This document shows positions 23,849 to 34,929 of a stretch of 64,000 nt of DNA, one piece after another (the first letter of the stretch is position 1; the number at the start of each line of letters is the position of its first letter). Origin of the DNA: Saccopteryx bilineata (Eukaryota > Chordata > Mammalia > Chiroptera > Emballonuridae); assembly GCF_036850765.1 (NCBI RefSeq), contig NC_089495.1, positions 199,524,847 through 199,588,846 of the forward strand, in the 5' to 3' direction. A model generated the notes under the pieces. That model ran no database searches. It saw only the letters and a list, made by a program, of their open reading frames with translations, and had not been told where the DNA came from. The translations under genes and the position numbers were made by a program.

Positions 23849-26800
23849 CCATTATTCTTATATTGCTCTTTCTGATGGAGTCAGACAATTTTTGTAGAGC
23901 TTTCTTATTTTTTTTTTAATTCATGAGTCTCTCTCCTCTTCTCTCTGTAGTATCTCTAGTTGCCTGTCTTTGATGTCACTGATTCTCTCCTCCTGTCTGG
24001 CTTGTTCTAGCTAAACTTGCTACCTCAGCTGTCAATTCATGTACTGAGTTCTTCATCTCTGTTTTTAAAGTTTCAATCGCCTTGGTGAGGTATTCGTTTT
24101 GTTTTCTGAGCTCATTAAGTTACCTACTGGTGCTTTCTCGCATCTCGTTGAGTATTGTCAGAACTTCAATTTTGAATTCTCTATTATTTAACTCCAATGT
24201 TGCCCTTGTGATTGAAATTTTTTTCTGGAGATTTTTTTGCCTCAACCACTCAGCTGTTTGGCTACCTACTGGAGATTTTTAATTCTCTTTCTGAACTATA
24301 TCTCTGTCATGCATAGCCATGGTAATCAATTTCTTTTTCCTTGATGGCATTTGAGAGTTGAAATTGTTAAGAACTCTAAACAACTAAAAAAATTTAAAAA
24401 ATTTAAAAATACAATAAAAATATAAAATTCTAAAAAATAATGACAAAAAAGAAAAACCACAGAAAACAAAGATCGAAAACCAAAAAATAAAAAATAAAAC
24501 ACCCACAAAAAAGAATAAAAAATACAAAAATTAAAGAAAATGAAATTTAAAAGAGAAAAAAAGAAGAAGAAGAAAGGGGGGGAAAAGGAAAAACAAATTT
24601 CAGTTTTGAATAATTGAAAAAAAAATCTAACTGAAGAAATAGAGAATCTGAATAAGCCTATAAAAAGAAATAAGTTGAATTAGTAATTTAAAATATTTCT
24701 ACAAAGAAAAGCCCGGACCCAGATGGATTATATAAGAGAAAGTCTCTCCCGTGGTACGCTGATGACATTGCATCTTCTCACGTAAGCCGCTTAGGACGTC
24801 TCAAACACAAGGTTGGACCGCAGTCTAACCCAAGTTTTGGTGAAACGCCCTATGATTCCTCCCAGAACAGAAAGCGATAAGTCTGTTGAGGAGTTGCCAC
24901 AGAGCAATTTTTCATCCCTGTCTTGCGGAAGACTGCCACAGGCAATTTTCATCCGTCTCCCCGGTTTCAGGTGAGTGCAGAACTTTACAGCTGATCCTCC
25001 CACCCTGTCTTTAAGATACAGCTGGAGGTTTCTGTGGAAGTTTATAAAATGCCTTGGCTATAATTTAGAGACAACTTCTCCATGACGGAGTGAGAAACTG
25101 CTTGTGTTGTCTGCCATCTGAGTTCTGGTTCAGTGTTATCCTGTGGGACTAAGGGTTTGGGGAGTTGAGACTATGTTAACCATGCTGTTGTTGTCTGAAC
25201 AAACTGTCTGAATTAAAAAAAAAAAAAAAATTTCGGTTTTGAGAGGTTACTGTTTTCTTCCAGTAGGTGTTGCTGTCTTACAAGTTTTAGCTCTGAAATC
25301 CCTGGGCTGATTGATCTCAGCTGCCCACGCTGCTGTGTAATGATGTAGGCGGGGTCACAGTCACGTTAGTGGGTGGGGCCTGGTGGAGGGCTTTATGGCT
25401 TTTATGGTTCTGGGACTGTATGGCTCTAACAATGGTGATCTCAGGTTTCTGAGTGCTCCTCCCCACGAGTGAACAGACCTGGGGACCTGGACGTGGAGCA
25501 CCTCCGTTCTTCAGGGGAGAGAGCAAGCTGTGGTATTTGTCTCTGCCACTCTGGGTACTAGTACCGCGAGGTGAGGGAGGCGGGATCTGGGAGGCTGGGG
25601 CCGCACTTGACCTTTCTCTGTCTCTGCGGGGTGCGGGCTGCAGGCTGACCACGGGAACACTGGCCTTGACCCCGCGATCGGCCGCTTTGGTGTAGTTTCT
25701 CCCCCTCTGGCCCTCAGTCTCACCGCCCCTCCCGGCGGAAAGAGACCCAATCACTCCGGGTCTGTCTCCTCCCCAGAGCCCACCGCGGACCTGGTTTATC
25801 TTTCACCCCCCCTTCCACCTTGTCCGGCCTTCAGCCCATTCAGTGCATGGATCTCTCAAGTGCACCTAGAGCCCAGCTGGGGTCCCTTTCCTGCGATGTA
25901 GTTTCTCCATTTGTTGAAATTTCAAGAGGAGAGATCAGGAGTATCTCTCACGTTGCCATTACTCTGACGTTGACAAATTATTCTCTTCAAATTATGCTTT
26001 ACTATCAAAAGCCGTGCCCTGGAAAGAGCAAGCCCTGCTCAAAGAGCTCTGGGAGGCTTCCTCCTTACACAGCACATTCCAGAGCACCTCCGCCCACTCA
26101 TCTCCATTGTTCCTCGAAACATTTCTGACCTCACTCCCATTTTACAGAGGAGGAAACTGAGGCTTACAGAAGAGGTTCTCTCAAACCAAATGCCCCCCTA
26201 CCTAATGGTAGTATCTCTTTGTGGTTGGCCGGGTCCTTCCTGAGCTTGGAGCTCTTGGTTGCATTGATTTCAAGCCCTGGTTATACAAACTCAGAGTCTA
26301 GAACCCACCCTGTGTTAGGGGAACGCCCCGCCACCGCGAGCTGACCTCCCTCTGACCTCTGTCTTTGTGCCCTGCATGCATCCACCTGGGCGCTGCAGAC
26401 TTGTCAGCTGAACCAGGTCGTCCCCAACGTGTCTGCCCACTGGGATCCCCTGGCAAGCTGCAGGAAGTTGAGGTGTCTGTGTCTCACCCTGACATTGTGA
26501 GTTGCAAAGATGCCCAATGTGCCGGTAAGCCCGGCAACCACTACCCTCGTTGGCATCCCTTTATTAAAAAAATTCCATTCTTTTCAAGCATTTCACTACT
26601 TTATAAATTTTTTGGAAGAGCTGAAGGTGCAAAGGAGGGAGAGGACTTCCTCCACCTCTGGGACCCACACGCTCACACCTGTTTCCATCCCCTCTTCACA
26701 CCTGTTTGCGACACGCCCCAGGTCTGCGGGGTCCAGCAGAGCGCTCACCCCACACTCCGGCCGCACTGTGACTTAGGCTCTATCGCTGGTAGGCTTGTCA

Positions 26801-27147
26801 AGGATGTTTTCCATCCCCCCCCCTTAAATAGGGGTGCCCTTCCTGAAAAGAATTCTGACCAATCGAATTTCTTCATGTTGTCACAGTTATTTATAAAGTA
26901 AAACACCACCCAGAACAGAGGTCCCCAAACATGGCTGCACGGGAGCATCACCTGGTTCACACACACTTTCACACACACATGCATGCAGTACCCACACTTA
27001 CACACACACACATTATCTATTGCAGGTGGAGGAAACTTTTGCAAGGCTCAGAAAGACATAGGTCCAGGTAAGGCAAAAAAAAGAAAAACATAGTTTTGAT
27101 TTTAGCAAAACCCCTCATGTTGGTGTGCACATGCACTCACACGCGCG

Positions 27148-27150
<3 letters not shown>

Positions 27151-27183
<33 letters not shown>
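27151..27183. repeat. (AC)n microsatellite with CG-rich lead
   Basis: Sixteen AC units preceded by alternating CGCG and TGCG steps. Confidence 0.9.
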
Positions 27184-27184
<1 letters not shown>

Positions 27185-27269
27185 CCCTGGACGCAGAGAA
27201 CCATTTGCTGCCACCCCTGCTCCCCTGTCAGAGTCGGAGCGAGAGGAGAAAAATCGAGATTCTTGTCCT

Positions 27270-27500
27270 GTCTCAAAAGTAAAAGGGACAAATTAGTTTC
27301 TTGTCAGTGCGCCGCAATAAATACATTGTCATTTTTATCCGCCCGTGAATCATTGTCCCCATTTCTCCCGTAACTATTATACAGTCTGCTGGCACTATAT
27401 CATTTTTTGGTAATTTTATTTTCACCAATTGTTTTATGAAATTTTTGAGTTTTATGGACACTAAAACAAATCTAGCCTGCGAGTGTTATGGCCCTTTAAA
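27270..27500. promoter_or_regulatory. Candidate conserved non-coding element
   Basis: Unique AT-rich stretch with words such as GCCGCAATAAATACATTGTC and TTTGGTAATTTTATTTTCAC and no mapped repeat. The 62-codon minus frame here is incidental. It has enhancer-like texture in the inferred MAFB-side desert. Confidence 0.3.
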
Positions 27501-27954
27501 TCACCGGCAGGAAATCTCAAGGTTCCTCCAGACTGTGGTGGAAGGCGGCTTTAGGGAAGAAAGATGGCCCCTCGCTTATAAACTGAGCAAAAACCCAGAG
27601 ATAAGTTTGTAAAAGGGACATAGATCATGGAGGGTGAGGACTGGGGTGTAAAACATCTCCCTGCTCAGCTCCTCTCAGAATAAAAATGGACTTTTATTTA
27701 GCAGAAACGCTAGAGGAGTCGGGGAAGGAATACACAGTCTGACCCGAGATTTCTTAGCCACAACTTCCCGTGTTTCCCTCCGAGTCTCCGCGGCCCACAC
27801 GCCCACTGCCCATGGCCAAGGGGAAGAGCCAAGGTAGGGGCGTCTCAGAGAAGCTGAGCATGTCCGTGATGTCCCCACAAAACAGCACCCACCTCCCCCC
27901 CTGCAAAATGTCAAAGTCACACCCCTGTGATGGCCAGAGGAAAAAAAAGGGGGA

Positions 27955-28650
27955 TAAGAAAAAATAAAACTGATCGGGAAGCATCTATGAAAAAATAAAA
28001 AACCCAACATGATGAGAATAGCTAAATCGATCGGGAAGAGGGCCTGCCTTATCAAGTATTAAAATGCATTATAAAGCTACAACAATAAAACCAGTCCGTT
28101 ACTGGCAGAAGGCTAGACAGACAAATCGATGGAATGAAACAGCCCCGAGTCGGAGCTCGGCCCGTGAGGAATGACGGATCAATAGATGAGGGATGGATTA
28201 TTCAGTAAATGCTATCTGTAAATTGGGTTATTTGGAAAACAGTCCATTTAGATCTTCATCTCAGGCTAGAGTCTAAAAAAATAAATAAAGACCAGATGGG
28301 TGAAACAGGGGAAAGTTAAAAATAAAACCAGAAAAGGCTAGAAGAACATATAAAAAAAGGGAATGATTTAAAGTCTGCATGGGGAGGGTTTTAACCATGA
28401 CCTTGGATGAAACTGCTGAGAAAAAGGACGGACAGAGGGAGCTTCCAAAAGGGTTACATGCCTGTATTTCAAGACATACCTCCCAAGTCAAGGTCAAGCT
28501 CAAACCGACAGAACCTTTTTTATGTGTATGTCAGTAAAAGACTAATGTCTACAAACTGATCAAGGAAATCACCAGCCCTTCATAGATGAGCAGAGGATAA
28601 AACCCCATAAATTCATCAAAGAATAAATATCAATATCTCCTCCATCACTC
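27955..28650 (+). mobile_element. Old L1 ORF2 fragment
   Basis: Phrases such as TAAAGCTACAACAATAAAAC and AAGGAAATCACCAGCCC, together with the A-rich plus strand, match the body of an old L1. It is heavily mutated with no long frame. Confidence 0.6.
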
Positions 28651-28654
28651 ATTG

Positions 28655-29080
28655 GGATGGTAAATTTTATGTGTCAACTTGACTGGGCCTTTGGGGGGGG
28701 GAGTGCCCAGATATTTGGTAAAACATTATTCTGGGTGTTTCTGGATAAGATTAATACTTGAATTGGTAGACCGAGTAAAGCAAATTGCTCTTCCTGATGT
28801 GGGTGGGCCTCACCTCATCTGTTGAAGGCCTGAGGAGAACAAAAGGGCCCACCCTCCTCAAGGAAGAGAGAATTTTTCCTGCCTGGTGCTCTTCCAACTG
28901 GAACATCTACTTTTTTTTTCCTGCCTTTACACTCAAACAGAAATACTGGTTCTTTCTGGTTCTTGAGCCTGCTGATCTTCAGAAAGGAGTGACACCATCA
29001 GCCCTCCTGGGCGTCCAGCTTACACACTCACTCTGCAGATCACCTTGTCAGCCTCCATAATCATGTAAGCCAAGTTTCTG
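28655..29080 (+). repeat. Old interspersed repeat, family not named
   Basis: TAAATTTTATGTGTCAACTT, GCCCAGATATTTGGTAAAAC, ATTGGTAGACCGAGTAAAGC and the end CAGCCTCCATAATCATGTAA are hallmarks of a widespread mammalian repeat I recognise but cannot name with certainty. No coding content. Confidence 0.6.
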
Positions 29081-29087
29081 AAATACA

Positions 29088-29121
29088 GAGATAGATACAT
29101 AGATAGATACAGAGATGATAG

Positions 29122-29176
<55 letters not shown>
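29088..29176. repeat. (GATA)n microsatellite
   Basis: Ten or more perfect GATA units with imperfect flanks, located just after the preceding repeat's end. Confidence 0.95.
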
Positions 29177-29179
29177 CTT

Positions 29180-30490
29180 GGGTGGTTGCTGGAACTATCA
29201 TAAAAATAAGTCTTCTTAGCTCTGGGGTTGCTAAGCAGCGCAGGTGGAAGTCCCGGGCTGCAGTAGCCACCTGACTGAGACTCGAGCACACAGAAGGGGC
29301 CAGAGTCTAAAGGCGAGTCAGAGCAGGTTCCTGATGCCACCAGTCGATCCCCTGGATCCAGCTCTTCCTGAAGGCAGACCTATCTCTGGATGTCTCGATT
29401 ATACAAGTCAATAAAGTCCTGGCAAATAGAGTTCAGAGCTCAGAGAGCAAAACTGGGAACAGGACTGAAACAAAGGGTAGGTAAGGGACAAAGATGAGGA
29501 GTGGGGGTCGGTCACTCCTGGGAAAGGCTCTGGATTGGGTAGGACAGGGCTGACCCTCCAGACTCTTTCCAGAGTCTCAGGCACCCAACATCTACCTTCT
29601 TGGAGAAAGAGAGCTTGCAGGGGACACGCTGTCCCTCTACCCGAAAATGCCTCTCTGTAGCTAAGGTTCTGCCTGCCGGTCCAGAAGTTCACTGTGCCAA
29701 TATCGTCAGTGCCTCGGAGCCAACCTCCCGGCCTTAGATGGGGCTTACAGCCGCTACATTTGTTAGGCAAATGCCAGGGGCGCTCGTTATCCTCGGTGAA
29801 CTTTGCAGAAAAGAGCCCTGTCTCATTCTCCCTCATTCATCTCCTCCTCATCTCCTCAGTCACCTGCTTCTCACCCAGCCCCCATCTCTAATTCCTCTAG
29901 GCTTCGTCAATGCCACTTCCCAAATGTCCCTCATCCACCCTCCCCTGAGCCCAAGACTCCATGTTCTATCTCTCCCTGGACCTGATGGAGAACCTCCTTC
30001 CCTGCCTCCCAGCTTCCCCGCGTCCCCCTGCATTCTTTGTCAGCGCCAGCAGGGCGGCGCGCTTTCTGCCAAGTCTAAATAGGGCGGCAGTCTCCTGTGG
30101 GGGGCCTCTCGGCACCTCTCCACCGCTCACAGCATCTTCGCTGTGGCTCATCAGTCCCAACACAGCACGACCCGGTTACTGCTGACGCCCAGCTCTATCT
30201 GTCACCTTCCCCCTCTCCCTCCACGAGCCCCAGGCACCTCTCTCTCTCTCTTATTCTCTCCAGCAGGTCATTTTGTTCGCTACACTTTTTCCTCTAGTCC
30301 GAAGCACGTGCAGAGAGGGGCAGAGCGTAGAGGTTTGCAAAGCGAACACATCCATGAAACCGAGCCCTGGCATTAAAGAGGAGGGCAGAACCTTACCAGG
30401 ACCCCAAAACCCCTCACGTCCTCTAATAATCACTACCCCACTTTCTGGGGTCACTTGCCTCCCATTTGGGAAGCTGATAAGTGGACTCAC
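29180..30490. other. Intergenic, nothing recognised
   Basis: The sequence is mixed, with a pyrimidine-rich stretch at about 29820-30260. Several frames of 60-140 codons are composition-driven and overlap. Confidence 0.5.
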
Positions 30491-30499
30491 ATGACGGCG

Positions 30500-30770
30500 T
30501 CTTTTGTTCCTGGTGTGTTTGAATCAATGTGTTTGAATCCATAAGATTCAGTGTGTAACGAGACTTCATCTTCATTGCTGCATAGTATTCCAGAGAGTAA
30601 ATGGATACACCCCCATGTATTTATCAGTCTACTGTTGCTGGACATTTATTTTTTTTTTCCAGTTTGGGTTATTATGGATACAACTTCTATGAGCACCCGT
30701 GCAGATGGGTCTGTTTTGTGATTGACATAAGGATTCATTTCTCCTGATCCTGGTCCTGTGGTTGGAGCCG
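30500..30770 (-). mobile_element. L1 ORF2 3' fragment, reverse
   Basis: On the plus strand, CTGCATAGTATTCCAGAGAG, CTACTGTTGCTGGACATTTA and TTTGGGTTATTATGGATACA are the reverse of the conserved ORF2 end of L1. Confidence 0.7.
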
Positions 30771-31214
30771 AGGCCACTTTGCCTGAAAAGGAAGCGCTCC
30801 CCGCGCCCCTCCCAGCTAGGGCTCCAGACAGAGTGCCTGAAGCTTGCGAAGGGACGGTACAGAGGGCACACACAGGCAGACGTGCACAGGTGTGTGCACA
30901 CAGCATTGGGAGCTGTACACAGTGTGCACGCAGAAGCACACGCATCCACAGGAGTCCTGGCCCTAAGGGCACTGTGAGCTAGGCACACAGTGTGCCCACA
31001 GTCCCACTCCGCAAGTCCCCATGCGCACACTTTCCAGGTGGGTAACTCCCGGCCCATGTGGGATCACACAAACACACAGACAGATCCACACGGGAACTGT
31101 TGAATTTGTCTCCACTGGGCTGTGTGCCGCTTCCAGAAAGATAAATGTTCTCCTCTCAAAGATGAGCTGCCAACCCCACAAATCACTGCTCCTGGGCTCC
31201 TGTGCCCTCCCACC

Positions 31215-31750
31215 CCCGACCCCTCCCCATTACTCATCCAAAGGGGAAATGCAAAGAGTAATAATAATTAGACAAGGACAAATCGCTGGGCTGGGTGGGG
31301 AATGGCTGCACTCAATAAAGGGCTGTTTCCCTGGCAACCAGGGCAGGTGCTGGGAGGTGGGGGCCAGGGAGACCCACCGTGGGTGGGTGTGGGAGCTGCA
31401 GGCCGGGGTTCAGCCCCAGCGCCTTGTCCAGCAGAAGTTTAGGGAAGCCAGGATCTAGGGGAGCCGGCACCCCAACCCCAGCCCCAGGCACAGTCATACA
31501 TTTTGCTTCCAAGGCGCACCCGCAGTGAAAGGGAGATTGATGACAATCTGTCATGTCTCGTATTCGACATTAAATGGTGCAGATCTTACCAGGTTGTTTT
31601 TTTTTCAAAGTTTATCTTTTGCTTCTAAAGAGTTGAAATTCCCAAGGAAACTATTTCCGTTTTAAATAGTAGTATTACATGGGCATTTTTTAAATCTAAT
31701 TATCAGAAAGTCTATAAAATAAAAAAAGTGAAATTCCCTCTTTTTTAAAG
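31215..31750. promoter_or_regulatory. Candidate conserved non-coding element pair
   Basis: Two unique stretches (31240-31340 and 31525-31740) flank GC-rich sequence. The first has ATGCAAAGAGTAATAATAAT, the second an exact inverted TGACA pair, TGACAATCTGTCA (31541-31553), a TGIF/MEIS-like arrangement, then AT-rich sequence. No gene or repeat is recognised. Regulatory function is inferred. Confidence 0.3.
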
Positions 31751-31829
31751 CCCCTTGTATAGCATGATGACCCATTTCTAGAACTTTCTACAGGTACATG
31801 CAAACACAGATACGCCCAGCAGGGTAATA

Positions 31830-32060
31830 ACACTAATTCCGACATAGTGCTTACTGTGTATCTCAGACACTGCTCTAAGCAGTTTATGTCCATTTGCTCA
31901 TTGAATATTCTTAATAATCCTATAAGGTAGACATGATTATATCCTATTTTTCAGATAAAAGATGAGGTACAGAGTCCAGTGAGTAGCAGAACCAGGATCC
32001 AAACCCAGATAGTCTGACCCAGAATCCAAACTTTTTGTTATCTTCAACTGCCTCTTGTAA
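31830..32060 (-). mobile_element. MIR element
   Basis: GTGCTTACTGTGTATCTCAG, CTTAATAATCCTATAAGGTA and CAGAACCAGGATCCAAACCC follow a MIR/MIR3 type across about 200 bp. Confidence 0.75.
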
Positions 32061-32130
32061 TCCTTAAGCCGCTACTTTCCATCTCGCTTCCTGCCTCTCT
32101 CTGTCCTAGAGATGATTGGAGGGTCTGGAG

Positions 32131-32788
32131 CAGGGGTCGGAAACCTATGGCTCACGAGCCAGATGTGGCTCTTTTGATGGCTGCATCTGGCTCGCAGACA
32201 AATCTTTAATAAAAAAATAATAACGTTAAAAATATAAAACATTCTCATGTATTACAATCCATTCATTTCCTACCGCTCATGTTCATGGTTGCGGGTGGCT
32301 GGAGCCAATCACAGCTGTCCTCCAGGACAACACCAGATTTTTATTGGATAATGCATAAGGTACACGGGTCATTGTATGGCTCTCACGGAATTACATTTTA
32401 AAACAAGGGTCCCCAAACTTTTTACACAGGGGGCCAGTTCACTGTCCCTCAGACCATTGGAGGGCCAGACTATAAAAAAAACTATGAACAAATTCCTATG
32501 CACACTGCACATATCTTATTTTGAAGTAAAAAAACAAAACGGGAACAAATACAATATTTAAAATAAAGAACAAGTAAATTTAAATCAACAAACTGACCAA
32601 TATTTCAATGGGAACTATGCTCCTCTCACTGACCACCAGTGAAAGAGGTACCCTTCCAGAAGTGCGGCGGGGGCCGGATAAATGGCCTTAGGGGGCCACA
32701 TGTGGCCCGCAGGCCGTAGTTTGGGGACCCCTGTTTTAAAATATGTGGCGTTCATGGCTCTCTCAGCCAAAAAGGTTCCCGACCCCTG
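32131..32788 (+). mobile_element. hAT non-autonomous element A (outer)
   Basis: CAGGGGTCGG at one end and CCGACCCCTG at the other form terminal inverted repeats, with an exact 8-bp duplication GTCTGGAG on both sides (32123-32130; 32789-32796). Without the inner insertion it is about 320 bp and holds no transposase. The 8-bp duplication is the hAT signature. Confidence 0.95.
32404..32733 (-). mobile_element. hAT non-autonomous element B nested in A
   Basis: A 330-bp element with ends GGGTCCCCAAAC / GTTTGGGGACCCCTG, flanked by an exact 8-bp TTTTAAAA duplication (32396-32403; 32734-32741), inserted near one end of element A. It is the reverse of the copy at 36247 and the same orientation as that at 50235. 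Confidence 0.97.
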
Positions 32789-33299
32789 GTCTGGAGGGAA
32801 GGGCTCTGAAGCTTGCTGGGGAAGGGGGAGGTCAGGAGAGAGGGACCGGGGCGCCACGGCCTGGGGGTGCCGGGCCAGCCTCCTCTGCAGCGCCCAGGGA
32901 AGCGGGCATTGCCTGCCACGCTACCGAGTGAGCATGCACTGGCTTGGCACGAAGGAAATGGAGTGTTTCAGGAGCGCTGGAAGGAGCCATCTGGACGGAG
33001 AACCAGCCTCCCTTCCCAGCCTTCTGGGCCGCGTCAGCACGGACTCTCAGGGCGGGAGCAGAACGCACAAGTTGTCAAGTTCAAGTGCATGACAGATGCT
33101 TCGTCTCCCCTACGGCCTTACCAGCGACGCAGTGTCCCGTCCCTCCCAGCACAGCCCCTCCGGCCCTCACGCCCTGACTGTGGACCACCCTTGTCATTGG
33201 GACCGGGGCGCTGGGGGTCGGTGGGCTCCACACTCCTCCAGGGACATGCAGAGAGGGGGACCCCTGTTCTCACTTCTTTGAGAACCGCATTCTGCCCCC

Positions 33300-33745
33300 A
33301 TGCAGTGGTGTCCTAGGGCCGGCGTAACTGATGACCACACACTTGACACACAGTTTAAAACAAGAAGGTACCCTCTCACAGTCCTGAAGGCCAGTCCAAA
33401 GTCAAAGGACGCTTCCTTCCGGGGGGTCTGAGGGACACTGTCCCACGCCTCTCTGCACATTCCTGAAGGCCAGTCCAAAGTCAAGGGCCGCTTCCTTCCG
33501 GGGGGTCTGAGGGACACTTTGTCCCACGCCTCTCTCTGCACTTCTGGTGGCTGCCAGCAAGTCTTAGCATCCCTTGGCTTGGAGACACGTCACTTCAGTC
33601 GCTGCCTCTGTGGTCACATCCCCTTCCTGGCCTCCGTGTCTTTTTACAAGGACATGGGTCATTAGATTTAGGGCCAAAATTATCTCGTCCTGAGAGCCTT
33701 ACCTTAATTGCATCTGTTCAGAGCCTTTCTCCAAATAAAGTTATA
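33300..33745 (-). mobile_element. MaLR-type LTR with internal duplication
   Basis: The right part reads, on the plus strand, like a reversed MaLR/MST-type LTR (CACATCCCCTTCCTGGCCTC; AAGGACATGGGTCATTAGAT; TTAGGGCCAAAATTATCTCG). Inside it a 79-bp unit starting CCTGAAGGCCAGTCCAAAGT is tandemly doubled at 33383 and 33462. Confidence 0.6.
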
Positions 33746-33754
33746 GATTAGTCT

Positions 33755-34480
33755 GATTGGGTCACTATAACAAAATACCACAGGCCCTGGCCGGTTGGGT
33801 CAGCGGTGGAGCGTCGGCCTGGCGTGCGGGGGACCCGGGTTTGATTCCTGGCCAGGGCACATGGGGGGGGCGCCCATTTGCTTCTCCACCCCCCTTCCTC
33901 TCTGTCTCTCTCTTCCCCTCCCGCAGCCGAGGCTCCGTTGGAGCGGGGATGGCCCGGACGCTGGGGATGGCTCCTTGGCCTCGGCCCCAGGCGCTAGAGT
34001 GGCTCTGGTCACTGTGGAGCTACGCCCCGGAGGGGCAGAGCATCGCCCCCTGGTGGGCGGAGCATCGCCCCTGGTGGGCGTGCCGGGTGGATCCCGGTCG
34101 GGCGCATGCGGGAGTCTGTCTGGCTGTCTCTCCCCGTTTCCAGCTTCAGATTAAAAAAAAAAAAAAAAATACCACAAACTGGTTTGCTTGTAACACAACA
34201 GAAACACCCTTCTCACTGTTCTGGGAGCTGGGAGTCCAAGGTCAGGATATCAGCACAGTCGTGTGAGGGTCCTCTCCCTGGTGCACAGCCATCACCAGTG
34301 TCTTCACATGCTGGAAGGGACAAGGGAGCTGCGTGGAGTCACTTTCATAAGGGCACTAATCCCATTCATAAGGGCTCCACCCTCAAACCCTAATCAACTC
34401 CCAAAGTCCCCACCAACTAATACCATCACTTTTGGGGGTTAGGATTTCACATACGAATTCAGAGGGGACACAAACTCTTA
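33755..34480 (-). mobile_element. MLT1-type LTR, split by SINE
   Basis: Left piece 33755-33782 (TCACTATAACAAAATACCAC) and right piece 34177-34480 (ACAGAAACACCCTTCTCACT; GGGCTCCACCCTCAAACCCT; ACTCCCAAAGTCCCC; GGATTTCACATACGAATTC) form one reversed old LTR interrupted by a younger SINE. Confidence 0.7.
33783..34165 (+). mobile_element. Rhin-1-type SINE, full length, plus strand
   Basis: Head GGCCCTGGCCGGTTGGGTCA, B-box region GGGTTTGATTCCTGG, long body and 17-nt A-tail. The 11-bp target duplication AAAATACCACA lies at 33772-33782 and 34166-34176. The CTCF-like core lies on the minus strand at 34044-34056, with a one-base-shorter second copy at 34066-34077. Confidence 0.96.
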
Positions 34481-34769
34481 GACGGGAGCAGGTCACATGC
34501 ACAAGTTGGACATGTCTTTGAGGCCTCCATTATTCAACCCATTACACCCCTTCGGTTCGGCCTCAGACTGGCTGCCATTCCCAGATGGCGAATGTCAAGT
34601 CTGTCTGATTCCCACAGGTACTGGTATGGGTCACCAAACTGCCCCCAACACCGGCAGGCTTGGCCTCATCTTCTCCACCACGCTGTCATAAGACTCAGTA
34701 TCCGGTCAAGTTGAAAGTCTTGAACTCTTTATTAGATTTCCTTGAGCTACAGGAGCGGTGTTGAGAAAG

Positions 34770-34920
34770 GAAAGCAGTAGGCCTGGAGTTCGGCCCACTT
34801 AGCTCTGTCATTGACTAGAGCGAGATTCTGGGCCAATCTGAGCCTCACTTTCCTTGTCTGCAAAATGGGGATACTGATACTCAACTTGTCTTTCAATGCT
34901 GCAAGCTCCCTAATGATTTT
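34770..34920 (+). mobile_element. MIR element
   Basis: TAGCTCTGTCATTGACTAGA, GGCCAATCTGAGCCTCACTT and CTTGTCTGCAAAATGGGGAT follow the MIR core. Confidence 0.7.
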
Positions 34921-34929
34921 TTTCTCACC

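Larger units (their letters stand above)
22916..25972 (-). mobile_element. L1 with intact ends and large internal deletion
   Basis: The element is bounded by a 16-bp target duplication ACAAATTATTCTCTTC (22900-22915 and 25973-25988). On the minus strand it runs from a GC-rich 5' UTR (25320-25972) through A-rich sequence and a broken ORF1 (about 23860-24350 and 23411-23462), then jumps near 23404-23410 directly into the last part of ORF2 and the 3' UTR, ending in an A-rich tail. A Rhin-1 SINE (23463-23848) interrupts it. Excluding the SINE it is about 2.66 kb, against about 6 kb for a full L1. The ORF1 portion carries stops, so it cannot be autonomous. It differs from a HAL1 in keeping an ORF2 tail. 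Confidence 0.88.
25990..27950. other. Intergenic; MIR pieces, MER5 fragment, AC tracts
   Basis: A MIR-like stretch lies at 26100-26170 (CATTTTACAGAGGAGGAAAC). A MER5-like start (GGTCCCCAAACATGGCTGCA) lies at 26930-26955. A (CA)-rich stretch follows at about 26960-27012. No gene is supported. Confidence 0.55.

Noticed and set aside
27273..27461. 62-codon minus-strand frame
   Set aside because: Short, in an AT-rich unique block; no known motif.
33783..33860. A functional tRNA gene
   Set aside because: It has A/B-box-like words, but is the head of a long SINE with tail and target duplications; it does not fold as an intact tRNA. The same holds for the other SINE heads.
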